Position numbers and translations under genes: made by a program. Of a stretch of 64,000 bases of DNA, positions 13,549 to 23,959 are shown piece after piece. The stretch spans positions 50,095,348 to 50,159,347 of the forward strand of contig OX336393.1 in NCBI GenBank assembly GCA_946902985.2. Reading direction: 5' to 3'. The first letter of the stretch is position 1. Each line of letters opens with the position of its first letter. The notes under the pieces were generated by a model. The model did no database searches. It saw only the letters and a list, made by a program, of their open reading frames with translations, and was not told the origin of the DNA. The stretch is from Meconema thalassinum (taxonomy: Eukaryota; Arthropoda; Insecta; Orthoptera; Tettigoniidae).

Positions 13549-13629
13549 AATAATTTTCATGTATGCCATACGATAAATAAATCAATATCATGAGTGTAAC
13601 AGTGAATTTACTGTGTTATATTCCCGAGA

Positions 13630-14189
13630 GGCTCACAGCCAGCCGAACATGGTTTGGCGACCACGGGACTCCAGCTGATCTTTCATCTATTCTCTCAACT
13701 TCTCTTGAACAAGTGGGTTGGCGACCACGGGACCCCTGCTTAGTCGGGCATTGCTTCCACTTACTTGTGCCGGGCTCCTCTCCGTCTTCTTTCCTGTCGA
13801 CCTCTCTTGGTCAACTCTTGTTCTCTTCCGAACCCGATGGTATAAGGGTATCCGAGGCCTAGGGAGTCATTCACTTTCCCGCCTTCATTGGCCCTTCTCT
13901 CATCTTTCCTGATCCCACGTTCTCCTAGCGATCCGCCTTCATTTTCTTTTCATTATAATTCCTCTTCTCTTAACACTCCCGTCCTGTTTTTATGAATTGG
14001 CTCCCCATGACTATAAATTACATTTTGCGAGTTGTTTCCATTTGAGTTCCATTTTGTAAGTATTTTCAGTCTCACTTAATTTTCGTTATGGTTTCCATTT
14101 CATTGTCATTTTCGCTAATACCAGACCATTGGGGGCCGATAACCTAGATGTTAGGCCCCTTAAAACAACAATTATCATCATTATTATCA
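13630..14189 (+). mobile_element. Interspersed retroelement 3' region with insect-type tail
   Basis: Non-coding stretch ending GGGGGCCGATAACCTAGATG followed by TTAGGCCCCTTAAAACAACA and an ATCATCATT-type tail. This stem-like ending is common at the 3' end of insect SINEs and LINEs (from family knowledge); reverse-oriented pieces with a similar ending occur at 15775-15835 and 43035-43105. A segment at about 13799-13871 (CTCTCTTGGTCAACTCTTGT...) is repeated in diverged form at 14190-14262. Confidence 0.55.
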
Positions 14190-14271
14190 TCTCTTGGTCA
14201 ACTCTTATTGTCTCCCGACCGCGACAGTAATAGGGCATCTGAGGCGTAGGGTGTCTTTCATTCTCTTACCA

Positions 14272-14505
14272 CTAGCTGCGTGGCACAGCGGTAACGTTCT
14301 CACCTCCAGTGTTCAAGGTTGCAGGATCGAATTCTGACGCAGTCAGTTGACATTTGAGGGTGCACGAATACGAGAGAGCCGTGACAGTATATTCACTGTC
14401 TGGCTAAAGATCCCCTTCGGGGCAATATTCCAGCACCCTGCCGTTTCTAAAAGACAGAGTAGTTAAGAGGGACATAAAACTAATCCCATTATATTATTAT
14501 TTCAC
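14272..14505 (+). mobile_element. tRNA-derived SINE (family E)
   Basis: AGCTGCGTGGCACAGCGGTA (A box) and GGATCGAATTC (B box) start the copy; the body includes GATCCCCTTCGGGGCAAT, a perfect short hairpin, and the tail is TTATATTATTATT. Confidence 0.65.
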
Positions 14506-14593
14506 TACTTTAATTGGACCTTGTCGTTTATTTCCTGTTTCCCTCACGACTTGTAAGCTCTAGAGTTGGCGACCCTCAGGGTCGGGATACATT

Positions 14594-14865
14594 CAGCCTC
14601 GTGAGGCAAAACTGAGAAGAGCTGGGTTCGATTTCTACCTCAGCCATGTTGGAAGTGGTATTGCGTGGTTTCCCACTTCTACTCCAGGAAAATGCCAGAT
14701 TAGTTCCTAACTGAAGGCCACGACCACCTCCTTCCCAATCTTCACCTAAATTACTAATGCACACGATACTACAGTCATCACAATGACACGGGTTATCAGA
14801 CAATTTCTACACACACCCAAGTAATCGGGGCTAAATGACCATGTCCAAACCCCGCAATGTAAAAA
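14594..14865 (+). mobile_element. SINE (family C), headless copy
   Basis: Starts at TTCAGCCTCGTGAGGCAAAA and runs through CAGCCATGTTGGAAGTGG, AAATGCCAGATTAGTTCC, the CACACGATACTACAGTCATC stretch and GGGGCTAAATGACCATG. Matches the copies at 8.7, 9.4 and 44.2 kb. Confidence 0.7.
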
Positions 14866-14883
14866 CAAACAAGTATGTATTCC

Positions 14884-15725
14884 TTTACTAGCAACCCACC
14901 CCGGCTTCGCCCGGGAACAGTTATGAATGCATTACGTGATAAGCGCTTTTTTTTTTCGATGTCAATGAACTACGACCAATATCCGTTTTACGTCTCAGCA
15001 TGGTGGGTTAAAATCACTGACTGTACTATTAAATATAATATCATGGAGATGCATGTGCAACGAAATCTTGTCAGACGTAATTTAAGAATGGCGAGGTGCA
15101 TGTAACACAAATCCCTCTTCCGTCCAACCTTACCTTGACTGTTTATTTTGCGGAACGAATAGTTCACAGGCAAAATGAAGAAACGCTGAGTTGCACTTCC
15201 AGGGAAACTCCAAACACAACCACTCTTCTCTGAAGTCTTAACTCAACACGACTCGACGGTGTGTTGCTGGCTGTGTCTGGGGTAATAGGCTCGTCCGCTA
15301 ACTAGGCTGTAACTGGGACGACAGGCTCGCCACTATAGCTAGTTCGTAAACTGTTGCTTCAATAACTGAATGCAGATTGTTGGAAGAAATGAAAACGTAA
15401 AAATACTTATAGTGGGCAATGTATTGAAGATAGAGAAATGCTCTCGCGGACTCTTTTGTAGAACTATTCATGCTGAACAATTCTTACACACAGGGTATTG
15501 ATATTTTTAACGGTTTGCCCAGTGTAGGCTTAAAAAAGCGCACAGACGCCAGGTTTTTGCGACATTTTCACGGAAAGCGTTACTGGTTGTCTTCGTTTGA
15601 TCATAAATAAATTATTTTTTACAGAAACCTTCCTCGAGATATCCTCTACAGAATGGTGAAAACCGCATCAAAATCCATCCAGTGGTTCTCGAGATTACCC
15701 GTCACTTTGTATTATACTAAGTAGC
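14884..15725 (+). repeat. Interspersed repeat starting ACTAGCAACCCACCCCGGCT
   Basis: The opening ACCCACCCCGGCTTCGCCCGGG is a start I recognise from repeats scattered in many insect genomes, and the end CCCGTCACTTTGTATTATAC is its usual partner. No transposase-like ORF occurs inside; the short ORFs at 14875-15105 and 15298-15480 have no motifs. Classification is left open. Confidence 0.5.
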
Positions 15726-15774
15726 GATGCAATTCCAAAATGCTACGCTCATATGGTTAGGCTGAGAGAGATAG

Positions 15775-15835
15775 TTAGTTAGTTGGTGTTGCTTTAAGGG
15801 GCGGAACAGCAAGGTCATATGCCCCTTAGGCTAAG
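15775..15835 (-). repeat. Reverse-oriented retroelement 3' end fragment
   Basis: GTTGCTTTAAGGGGC...TATGCCCCTTA is the reverse complement of the paired ending found near 14130-14165, in diverged form. Confidence 0.4.
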
Positions 15836-16464
15836 ATAAATGGCGATGAAATTTTAAAATTTGAATTGACATGCCAGAAAGAAACATTTGAGGAAGAAGT
15901 AGGCCTACCTGAGTTAGTTTTAATACAGTCAGTTTCTTCCGAATCATATTATTTTGTGATCGACTTTAATGTTGTGTTTGTCATTTTGCATACGGAGCGT
16001 GGTTAGAGGGGGGGGGGGGGGATAAATCACGAACATGCTGCCATATCAGGGCCCTGTTCTATTTTATCTCCCAATAGCGTGTCCAGCTTTAATGCTGTGT
16101 CCACAGCTGTGTCATATCGCCATCCAAGCTGCAAACAGCAGGGCTGCCAACATAAAGCAGGGTTACTGTGTGTAATCTTAGTCACATTCATAACTGGAAA
16201 GTCACAGAGTCTTACAAACTTAGCGTCCACTATTGGTTTTTGAACATACGCACCTATCTTAATATTAATCTGAATAAAATTCTATTTTATGCCTTTCATA
16301 TTTTAGCAGCAATGCATACGTTCTTATGTCAGTTGTTGCTCTTCAATCGACCAAGACGAATATACCCAATGACTGGATGAGGTACAATGTTAATATTATA
16401 AGAATAATAAGTAAATAACACTCCTGGAATGCATTACATGTTTTAGTTATGATCACTGTTATAA
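15836..16464. other. Spacer with a 14-base G run
   Basis: No gene. A homopolymer of 14 G lies at 16008-16021. Opposed short ORFs at 16027-16230 and 16168-16380 have no recognisable motif. Confidence 0.4.
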
Positions 16465-16656
16465 AAAAGGAAGCTTGTAGTTTAACGTGACCGTTAATCT
16501 TGAGATCATGAGCCACGGGACCTCCTTTTAACGTGGAATCCGAACCACAGGACATGGCATTTCACTTCGAAAATCTCACGTGCATTGACCGGGAATCGAA
16601 CCCGGACCGCCTTGGTGAGAGGCATACAGCTAGACCGCTGAGCCACCACGCCCTCC
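16465..16656 (-). mobile_element. tRNA-derived SINE (family F) with 14-bp TSD
   Basis: On the minus strand: GAGGGCGTGGTGGCTCAGCGG (A box) and CCGGGTTCGATTCCCGG (perfect B box), then a body ending near the CTACAAGCTT stretch. The flanks carry GATCACTGTTATAA at 16451-16464 and 16657-16670, a perfect 14-bp TSD. A truncated copy lies at 41372-41505. Confidence 0.85.
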
Positions 16657-16670
16657 GATCACTGTTATAA

Positions 16671-16745
16671 TGGGGCAATTTTAGGATTACGCGTTTCGAC
16701 CTTTAGGTGGTCATCGTCAGATCCGGATCACTGTGTTGATGTTTA
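16671..16745. repeat. Foldback-element end fragment
   Basis: Contains TTTTAGGATTACGCGTTTCG followed by ACC and GGTGGTCATCGTCAGATC. The same sequence forms the ends of the foldback structure at about 47342-47605. Confidence 0.5.
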
Positions 16746-16779
16746 AATGTATATACAATGTTATCTAACTTCCAATTTT

Positions 16780-17018
16780 AAAAAAGTTTGATGCTTTTCA
16801 GTCGGTCAACAAGAATGTACCCAAAAGAGCTGGGTTATGCCCTAATCCTGAAAAAATTACATGAGATTAATAAATACACTAGGATGACCAGTTTCGATCG
16901 TCAAGCGATCATCATCAGATTTATTAATCTCATGTCATTTTTTTTCAGGATTAGGGCATAACCCAGCTCTTTTGGGTACATTCGTGTTGACCGACTGAAA
17001 AGCACCAAACTTTTTTTT
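16780..17018. mobile_element. Foldback hairpin element (MITE-like), long stem
   Basis: AAAAAAGTTTGATGCTTTTC at the left pairs with GAAAAGCACCAAACTTTTTT at the right; the pairing continues almost without break (AGTCGGTCAACA, AATGTACCCAAAAGAGCTGG, GTTATGCCCTAATCCTGAAA) for about 90 bases per arm. The loop contains CAGTTTCGATCGTCAAGCGA. Same family as the hairpin at 10801-10929. Confidence 0.8.
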
Positions 17019-17151
17019 ACTAAGGCAACACTGAAAAATGGCTTCAAACCCCACAATGTAACTTCAAATAAGTACAGTGCGTTTATTGTTGATTATATTT
17101 CATTTCGCAGTTTGAATCTCGTTTTATATGGCTAGTTTGTTTTTTACCGGA

Positions 17152-17284
17152 TGAGTTAGCCGTGGTCGTTTCAGCGTGGCTGCAGGAAGTCGCTCACATT
17201 CGGGAGGCGAGGAGGTTCGTATCCCTCCCGGCGGCAACCTTGAAGATGGTCTATTGTGGTTTACCATCTTCCTTTGTGTGTGTG
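17152..17284 (+). mobile_element. tRNA-derived SINE (family B)
   Basis: TGAGTTAGCCGTGGTCGTTT (A-box-like) and GGTTCGTATCCC (B-box-like, about 17214) match the copy at 8580; the body ends in a GTGTGTGTGTG run. Confidence 0.65.
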
Positions 17285-17343
17285 TGTGTAGAATCTGTCT
17301 GATAACCGGTGTTAATTGTGATTCAAGTAAGGACTGCAGATAT
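17285..17343 (-). mobile_element. SINE family C 3' fragment, cut by piggyBac
   Basis: TAGAATCTGTCTGATAACCG and GTAAGGACTGCAGA are the reverse complement of the family C 3' end. At 37.77 kb the same sequence continues as GACGATCAATTTTAAGTAG. Here it stops where the piggyBac element begins and resumes at 35458 as TTAATTTTTTCAAGTAGTTC. Confidence 0.6.
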
Positions 17344-17800
17344 ATAATACTCCATTGGGCGTGCGGTTTGCCGTATCGCGAGTGGGCACGTGGAGGACAG
17401 GAGTCCTCCACTTTGCTTTGCCATTTTACCCTATGAAATGTATATTTAGCGATCATGATTTTTTTGTTTTGGGTTAGGTAGGAATATATTTAATACATTT
17501 TTCATTAAAAAAGTGTATTCTACGAAATAATAAGTAGGAAATATACAATTATGGTAAATCAAACAAAAACGTGTATAAGTTTGCTAAGTTACCGTGTTAT
17601 AAATGTTACAAAAATGTATATAAGTATATAATTTTTATGTTATAAATGAAAAATTATAAATATTAAATGCAGTTATTACTTTCTAGTCTGAAAATACAAA
17701 TCGGTTTCCTAGTGTAAAAAATAAATGTACATACCTAATTTTCCATCTTAGTGAAGCATGCAAAACACAAACGGAATGTTGAAACTTTATAAACTTTAGC

Positions 17801-18031
17801 TTATTCACTGCACCTTGCACAAACATTTCTCATATGATCAGCACACACCCACCCATGACACTTCACACACGTTTTCTTTGAGGTCGTGTTCCTGGCTCTG
17901 CCGCAGAGGTTGCATCTTCCTTTCTCAGCGCCTCCTCGGGCTGCTGGTTGAGGTGGAACTTCTTCCCTCTCCAGTGTCAGCAGGATCCATCCTCTTGTCT
18001 TTGTTTCCTGTGGTATCATCTCCAAACTGAT
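17801..18031 (-). pseudogene. piggyBac transposase, C-terminal Cys-rich domain
   Basis: After the SINE the frame continues ISLEMIPQETKTRG and ends in CNLCGRARNTTSKKTC, CVKCHGWVCADHMRNVC and CARCSE with a TGA-type stop on the minus strand at 17801-17803. This spacing of cysteines and His is the zinc-binding tail that piggyBac transposases use to recognise their ends. Bases 18020-18031 are the left copy of the SINE's 12-bp target-site duplication and also belong to the gene. Confidence 0.85.
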
Positions 18032-18366
18032 GAAAATGAAAATCCACAGCCTGCTTCCAGTCTCCGACCGGGTCAGGAATGGAATGAATGAAGCCCCCAT
18101 CTAGCGGCGAGGATATGAACTGTGCCGGCTGCCGAGGCCTGACGCACTCCTCTGGGGCAATGATTAAATGAATGACAGATGAAATGATATGATAGTGGAG
18201 AGTGTTGCTGGAATGACATATTGACAGGGAAAACCGGAGTACCCGGAGAAAAACCTGTCTGCCTCCGTTTTGTCCAGCACAGATCTCACATGGAGTGACC
18301 GGGATTTGAACCACGGACTCAGCGGTGAGAGGCCGACGTGCTTCCGCCTAAGCCACGGAGGCTTCC
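18032..18366 (-). mobile_element. tRNA-derived SINE (family G) inside piggyBac
   Basis: On the minus strand it starts GAAGCCTCCGTGGCTTAGGC with B box TGGTTCAAATCCCGG, and ends with GTGGATTTTCATTTTCA. CTCCAAACTGAT is duplicated on both sides (18020-18031 and 18367-18378). Full-length sister copies lie at 46243-46575 and 49084-49413. Frames reading through it are SINE sequence, not gene. Confidence 0.9.
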
Positions 18367-19158
18367 CTCCAAACTGATACGATGTTTAATTTGTGGTCCA
18401 ATCAGGGCGAAGGCCAGTTCTTTCAAGAAATCACAACGGCTTACAAAGCCGAGTTTTTTATTCGTTTTATAGATTACAAGAGCATTTACTCCTCCGACAT
18501 TCAGAATATGAAAGAAGATTGTTAGTGGCCATCTTCTTGAGTTTCTCGCAGTGTCATATTGACGACACATTTTGTCCAGAATGTCACCGCCGTACTTTGT
18601 TTCATTGTAGGAAGTAATCATCATGGGTTTTAGCTCATCAACTGTACCAGGATCGATTGCCATGTTTTCATGCATAGTCGATATTGCCAAGACAGCCTTG
18701 TTCTTCTTCGGTACGTAAGACACCAATGTACAACTCTTTTGAAAGTCAAACAAAGTGCTTTCGACTTCTCTTGACTTATCAGGTAGAAAGTTTGGGGGAA
18801 CTGCTGCTTTGTTCTTGCTCAGAGTAGCAATCATAGTTACTTTTTCTTCTTCCCGTAGCTTTAATGCCAAGGGCACAGATGCGAACCAATTGTCAGAGGT
18901 AATATTCCAATTGGTTCCTGAAATAGGCTGCACCAATCTCAAAACTAAGTCTGAGGTGTTGTTGCTTCTTCTAAAAGGGCCGTTTGGTTGCTTCCCTGCA
19001 TACTCTTCAAGGTTTGTAGCATATAAGGTTGTTGTGGAGACCATAGCAAAGATCTTTATCCGATACTTCACAGGTTTACTAGGCATATACACCCGGAAGG
19101 GACAGTTTCCTCTAAATGCAACTAGCTCTTCATCAATGGTAAGATAGTCGGTTGGTTT
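18367..19158 (-). pseudogene. piggyBac transposase, catalytic core
   Basis: One open frame encodes the catalytic core. Visible family signatures are TDYLTIDEELVAFRGNCPF with the first catalytic Asp (codon 19132-19134), ITSDNWFASVPL with the second Asp (18892-18894), LVSYVPKKNKAVLAISTMH, and KYGGDILDKMC with the third Asp (18583-18585), then ARNSRRWPLTIFFHILNV. All three acidic residues are present. The frame joins the N-terminal part across the LTR insertion without a shift and joins the C-terminal part across the SINE, so these insertions hit an otherwise aligned coding sequence. Allowing for the one-base slip upstream, the total is about 593 codons, the usual family length. Confidence 0.9.
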
Positions 19159-22100
19159 TGTACCCGATACCTAGTTGAGGCTATCGGCTACGCCAGCAGA
19201 CATTGAGCCGTAGTTGAGGTTTTGAGAAGAGTTAAGAAAAGATAGCGCTCAGATCGAGTCAAGAGGAATGTCAGGATGACGTAGTAGGTCTAGGATTTAG
19301 AAGGCACTGACATCTGTAAGCAGATGGAATTATGGATGGAATTATGAAGCTTTATTAAGATCTATATGGAACATGGTATTTAAACATCTTAGAAGAGGAG
19401 ATATAACATGCATTATATGTGGTAATAATTTGAAGGAAGTCAGATAACCCTTAAGTTATTTTATAACTTAATAGCCGAGATGATGGGGGTTCGAGATTGT
19501 ATTTGTGACGCAAGACCACGGTGGTGGGGAGGACGTCACGTGACCGCACCAAGCAGGTAAGGGTCGAGACAGTGCAGAGACTGTCAGTCTAGCTCTGTGA
19601 GCCAAGCAAGAGAGTCGAGCTGAGTAGCACACGCCAAGCGCATGGTACAGATCGCGTCGCGAACAGAAACTGTCACGGAAAGTGCAGGCGACAGTTTCAG
19701 CTTCACCGAGCAGCGAACAGAAACTGTCACGGAAAGTGCAGGGGACAGTTTCGGCTTCTCCGAGCGGCGAGCGACAAGTAGGTCAGTGGGCCGGTCGAAC
19801 ACCCGCAGCAAACAAGTATAGGAGGCCGGGGTTCTTAAAACAGCATTGCGAGTAGTTGGAGAACTTTATTCCAAGCTGCATTTCAACGCAGAACGGCATA
19901 GTATAGCGACATGGCGAGGCTAGCTTTATGCGGAGATGATTATAGCATTGCAGTTGAGCCGTGCGGGTTAATTCCCATTATTATACGCAAGCATTATAAC
20001 AGAAGCTGAACTTCATCACTACGTTGAGTTGGAACGTTTATTCAGCATTTGAATTATACAAGATAGTTACGTGATACTGCAACTTTGAACTTCGAATGAA
20101 CATAGTTTTTCTTAATGACATTACGACTATGCATTTCATAACGCAGTCCAAGTAACATTAACAATTTTAAGCAAACGGAATGTTGTAAGCATATGCACTT
20201 AGGAACATTAGCTCGTGCATTAATGCAAGTCAGTCTTAAGAAATGTTATGAATTACCGAGTATGAACACAGATACAGGGTGTTTCATAAACTTAGACACT
20301 CTGATAAAACAATTTTATTTTCTACAAGTAAAACTTAACCGCTGTGGAAATTGAACTTTCAACACTTAAACTGAACATTGTATAGAACAGTGGCGTAACG
20401 TAGAAGAGGAATAGGGGGTCCGCTGTTTCTATGAACTTTTTCGTGAGGATTTGGACAATATCCGCTATGGATAACCAGAAGTTTATCATGTCGGAGTAAA
20501 CGCAGACAGAGACGCGATGGCACCACGGAGCGATGGATTCTATTCCTGACGAGAAGGAGGTCCACCAGCTGATTCACTTGGAGTTCGAAGGCAATCGTCA
20601 TTGCATGGATGGAATGATATTCACGCCGATCTTTCGAGAAATTCATTACATAGGGAAAATCGACGATCTTTGAAATTTAATAACAGCTGATTATGAGAAG
20701 GTACTGTAAGAGTTATAACTTTCTGATACGATTATTTTCATGAATACTGGGCACACATGTATATTTTTCTAATAGAAGTGATACGATTGTTTAAGACATG
20801 GCTTTGACTTTATATGCTTCGAAATTTTGCTAGAATATGGCGTGACCATATGATATGGCAGGCATCATTATACGAAATTCTCACCATTGGTTGGCTTTAT
20901 TAAGCAGATGTTTGGTCTTTTAGACATTTTTCCAGCAAGGATATTTTTCATGAATAGTTTTTTGTGTAACGAGTATTTCGAACTCGTGATGTGCAATTGA
21001 TTATCTAAAATTACTTCGTCAGTTCATTGCATACTAGCGAGTGTGTATTATTCATCAGTAGGGATTTTTTCCATTGGATTGTTTGGAGATATTAAGATGT
21101 TATTCACTTTAGTGAATGAATATCGCTTTTATATGACAACTAGAGACTTGTTGATTCCTATCTGGTACATTCACTCATTTTAGTCTTCGAGATGGGGTCT
21201 TTCGTATTTATACGATTGTATGGTGGTTACTCATCTTACCCATCGTTTAGGGCACTATCATATTAGTCGACGGGGCAAGGTCTTTCGTATTTATACGATT
21301 GTACGGTGGTTACTCATCTTACTTGCCATTGAGGGACTCATTTTTATCATCCGAGTGTACATGAGATTGTAAGTGAATCAAACAAGGAACTACTAGTCAC
21401 ATATCAGTCGAACTTTTGTTAAATAAAGTAACGATAAATGTCAGCAGGGTTACATTTGTAATTCTTGTTTGCCAATCCAATATTTTGTTGCTATGTTTTT
21501 TGAGAGTAATTTCAGTTTAACAGCTGGTATAGCTGATGCTTATGATGATTTTTATAATTGTGTTTGATACCTTTGAGAAGGATTTAAAGTAATTGAATCT
21601 TGTAAGATGAATCATTAATGGTCAGATTTATTTAAAGGCAGATCAATATTGCAGATTTTGATATGAGAGGTTATAGCACATTGGTGTTTTTTTCTGTGAT
21701 GTGAATTATGAGAATTGTAAGAGAATTTATGCTATTTGAAAGCAAATCTTGAATTACTAAGGTAATATTTTTCCAATTGTTTGAGAAGTTGTCTAGATGT
21801 GATCAGATTAATGACAGTTATTGGAGATTGTGTGCGTTGATAATTTGAAGCCAGTTATATATTTTTGTAGATCATGCAACATGGTTAAGTGAAGTTTGTG
21901 ATAGGCATTTTGTGGAAGTTGCCAAGTGATAGTTGCAATGTTGCTAATGCATTTTAAGGCAGACATGAGGTTGTCGAACCCAGTCTAGCGTAATTGTTGA
22001 GATTCATGCTGTGTATGCTGAATATTTATGGAGTTTTGTGGAATAATTGTGGTATTCAAATGTGATATTTGAAGAATGGAGGATATATAATGTAGTTGAG

Positions 22101-23651
22101 GATAGTCAGATCCAACGTGATGTCGTGAAGGCAATAATATTTTTTGGCATGAAAATTAAATACGAGATATAACTTGGAAGTAATAAAACTGTAAGAAAAC
22201 GTTCTATAACCCATATTAAACAATTTGTTAGGAAATTAAACAAATAAATAAAGTAGATAAGACAAGATTTTCTGAGAATAATAATTAATGAAATAATAAT
22301 CTGAAAATTAAGCATATTAATGATCTGACCTAATGAAATAAAAATCAGAATGACTAGATGAAATAATAAGAATCTAAATAACCAGAAGAGTAAAATTTAA
22401 ATAAATTGATAAATTAAATTTTGGAATAAATCAATGAATTAAATAAATGGATGAATTAAAGATTGAATAAATAAACTGATTTAAATAAATTAATAGATGA
22501 TTGGATAGATGATGAATAACTGAATTAGAAGGTGATAATTAATTAAAGAAGCTGATGATTAATGAATTTATATGGAATTAAAATAAATTTAATTGAGATA
22601 TAATTTGAGGAATTGCAACTTGAGTTGAGAAATTAAACAATTTGTATTGATGATTTAAGACGATTTAATCTGAAGTAGATGATAAAATAAGGGTGTGTGA
22701 ATAATTAGAAAGCATAATGAAGTGATGATAATAATTTTCATTTAAAAGATTTAATGGTGATGAGTTAATGATTCTGACAGGAATATGTTGAATTTTGAGA
22801 TGAGAATTAATGTGAGAAATATTTAATTTTGATGATGATGATAATGATGACCAATGAGAAGTGAATTTTCTGTAATTCACAAACAAGTAATTATGAATGA
22901 CAATGTAAATAGTGTAAATTAATTATTCGATGTTTAGGAGCATTTGACTAACGTGTTCAACATTTAAATTATGCCATGCAAGCCATAAATCGCGTGATAT
23001 TTAAAATATGTGATTATAATATGTGTATGTTTAGACAGATTAATAACTTTTTCAAATCCACATTTATGATGTTAAATTAAAGAGAAATTAGGTCTCAGGT
23101 TTCACAAATGTCAGTGACGAAAGACATAGTGCTACAGTGATCCTGAGAACCCAAGAGAACTTTAGAGGTTTTTCTGTTTTATGTGGATGAAATCTTTTTG
23201 ATTAGAAAAGAGATGGTTCGATTTTTGGACAATGACAATTTAACGTTGGCATTCGACCATACTCTCAGGTAGGAGGTATATTTAAAATGTCTGTCTGACT
23301 ATCAAAGTGAAATAAATTTGTTTTTATCTTAGTTGTGATCTGATGATGATGTGATTTTCCTTTTTCTTTCCTTGTATTGAGTAAGGCTTAACCAGGAAAG
23401 GAGGTGGTTTGCTAGGAATTCAGTTGATGGCGCCCATTTATATTTGCATTTATTTTTATTAAACTTAAGCCCGTAACGACCCTAGAGATACTTTGTCTCG
23501 TGTTACCCAACTGCTTTTTCGATAACTCAGCTGAATTTCCGACACATTCCTTATTTGACTAGAGGTTCATTTAACTCCGCTCTGTCCTGGAACTCCAGGA
23601 ATGCGGTGTAATAGCAGATGGGTCATCGCATCCCCAGGACGAACGGGTACA
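19159..23651 (+). repeat. Left (5') long terminal repeat, 4,493 bp
   Basis: Begins TGTACCCGATACC and ends GGACGAACGGGTACA, an inverted TGTACCCG/CGGGTACA pair with TG...CA termini. It holds no gene. Internal structure: a tandem pair of CAGAAACTGTCACGGAAAGTG blocks (about 19667-19770), a tandem pair of TCTTTCGTATTTATACGATT blocks with TATA-like cores (about 21198-21320), and an AT-rich zone with many AAATAAATGAATTAAAT-type runs (22250-22650). Confidence 0.9.
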
Positions 23652-23959
23652 GAGAGAGAGAGAGAGAATTGCCTTTACCCACCTGTGGGGATTCGATTTT
23701 GCTTATTCTATGGAATCACATCAGATTTAGATTACTGAGAGATTGATCTCAAGTTCATTTAATTGTGTTACAAAATTTATTAAACTTAGTCAGACAATAT
23801 ACTTGTGTGCCCATTGCAGTGTTCATGTTAATCGTATTAGTATTATATCATGTTAGTTATAAGTCATTTTTCCTATACCCAAGTGAATGCAGGAATTGAG
23901 ACATTGTGATATGTTGTTGTCTAACGTCTCTGAATAAAACGTCTATAGAAAATATAATT
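23652..23959 (+). other. Leader between left LTR and gag
   Basis: Directly after the LTR comes a run of about eight GA repeats (23652-23667) rather than an obvious tRNA primer-binding site beginning TGG. The rest is AT-rich and non-coding. A TGTGGGGATTCG motif occurs some 40 bases in, but its distance from the LTR is unusual, so I do not call it a PBS. Confidence 0.5.

Noticed and set aside
16465..16656. A functional tRNA gene on the minus strand (good A and B boxes)
   Set aside because: No complete cloverleaf, a long unrelated body follows, and a 14-bp TSD marks it as a SINE.
19584..19811. 75-codon minus-strand ORF with repeated KLSPALSVTVSVR, present in both LTRs
   Set aside because: It is the antisense reading of the tandem CAGAAACTGTCACGG block; identical copies only reflect the LTR pair.
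19159..23651. The 4.5-kb repeat as a segmental duplication rather than an LTR
   Set aside because: TG...CA ends, a 4-bp target duplication and a full gag-pol between the two copies in the same orientation support LTRs.
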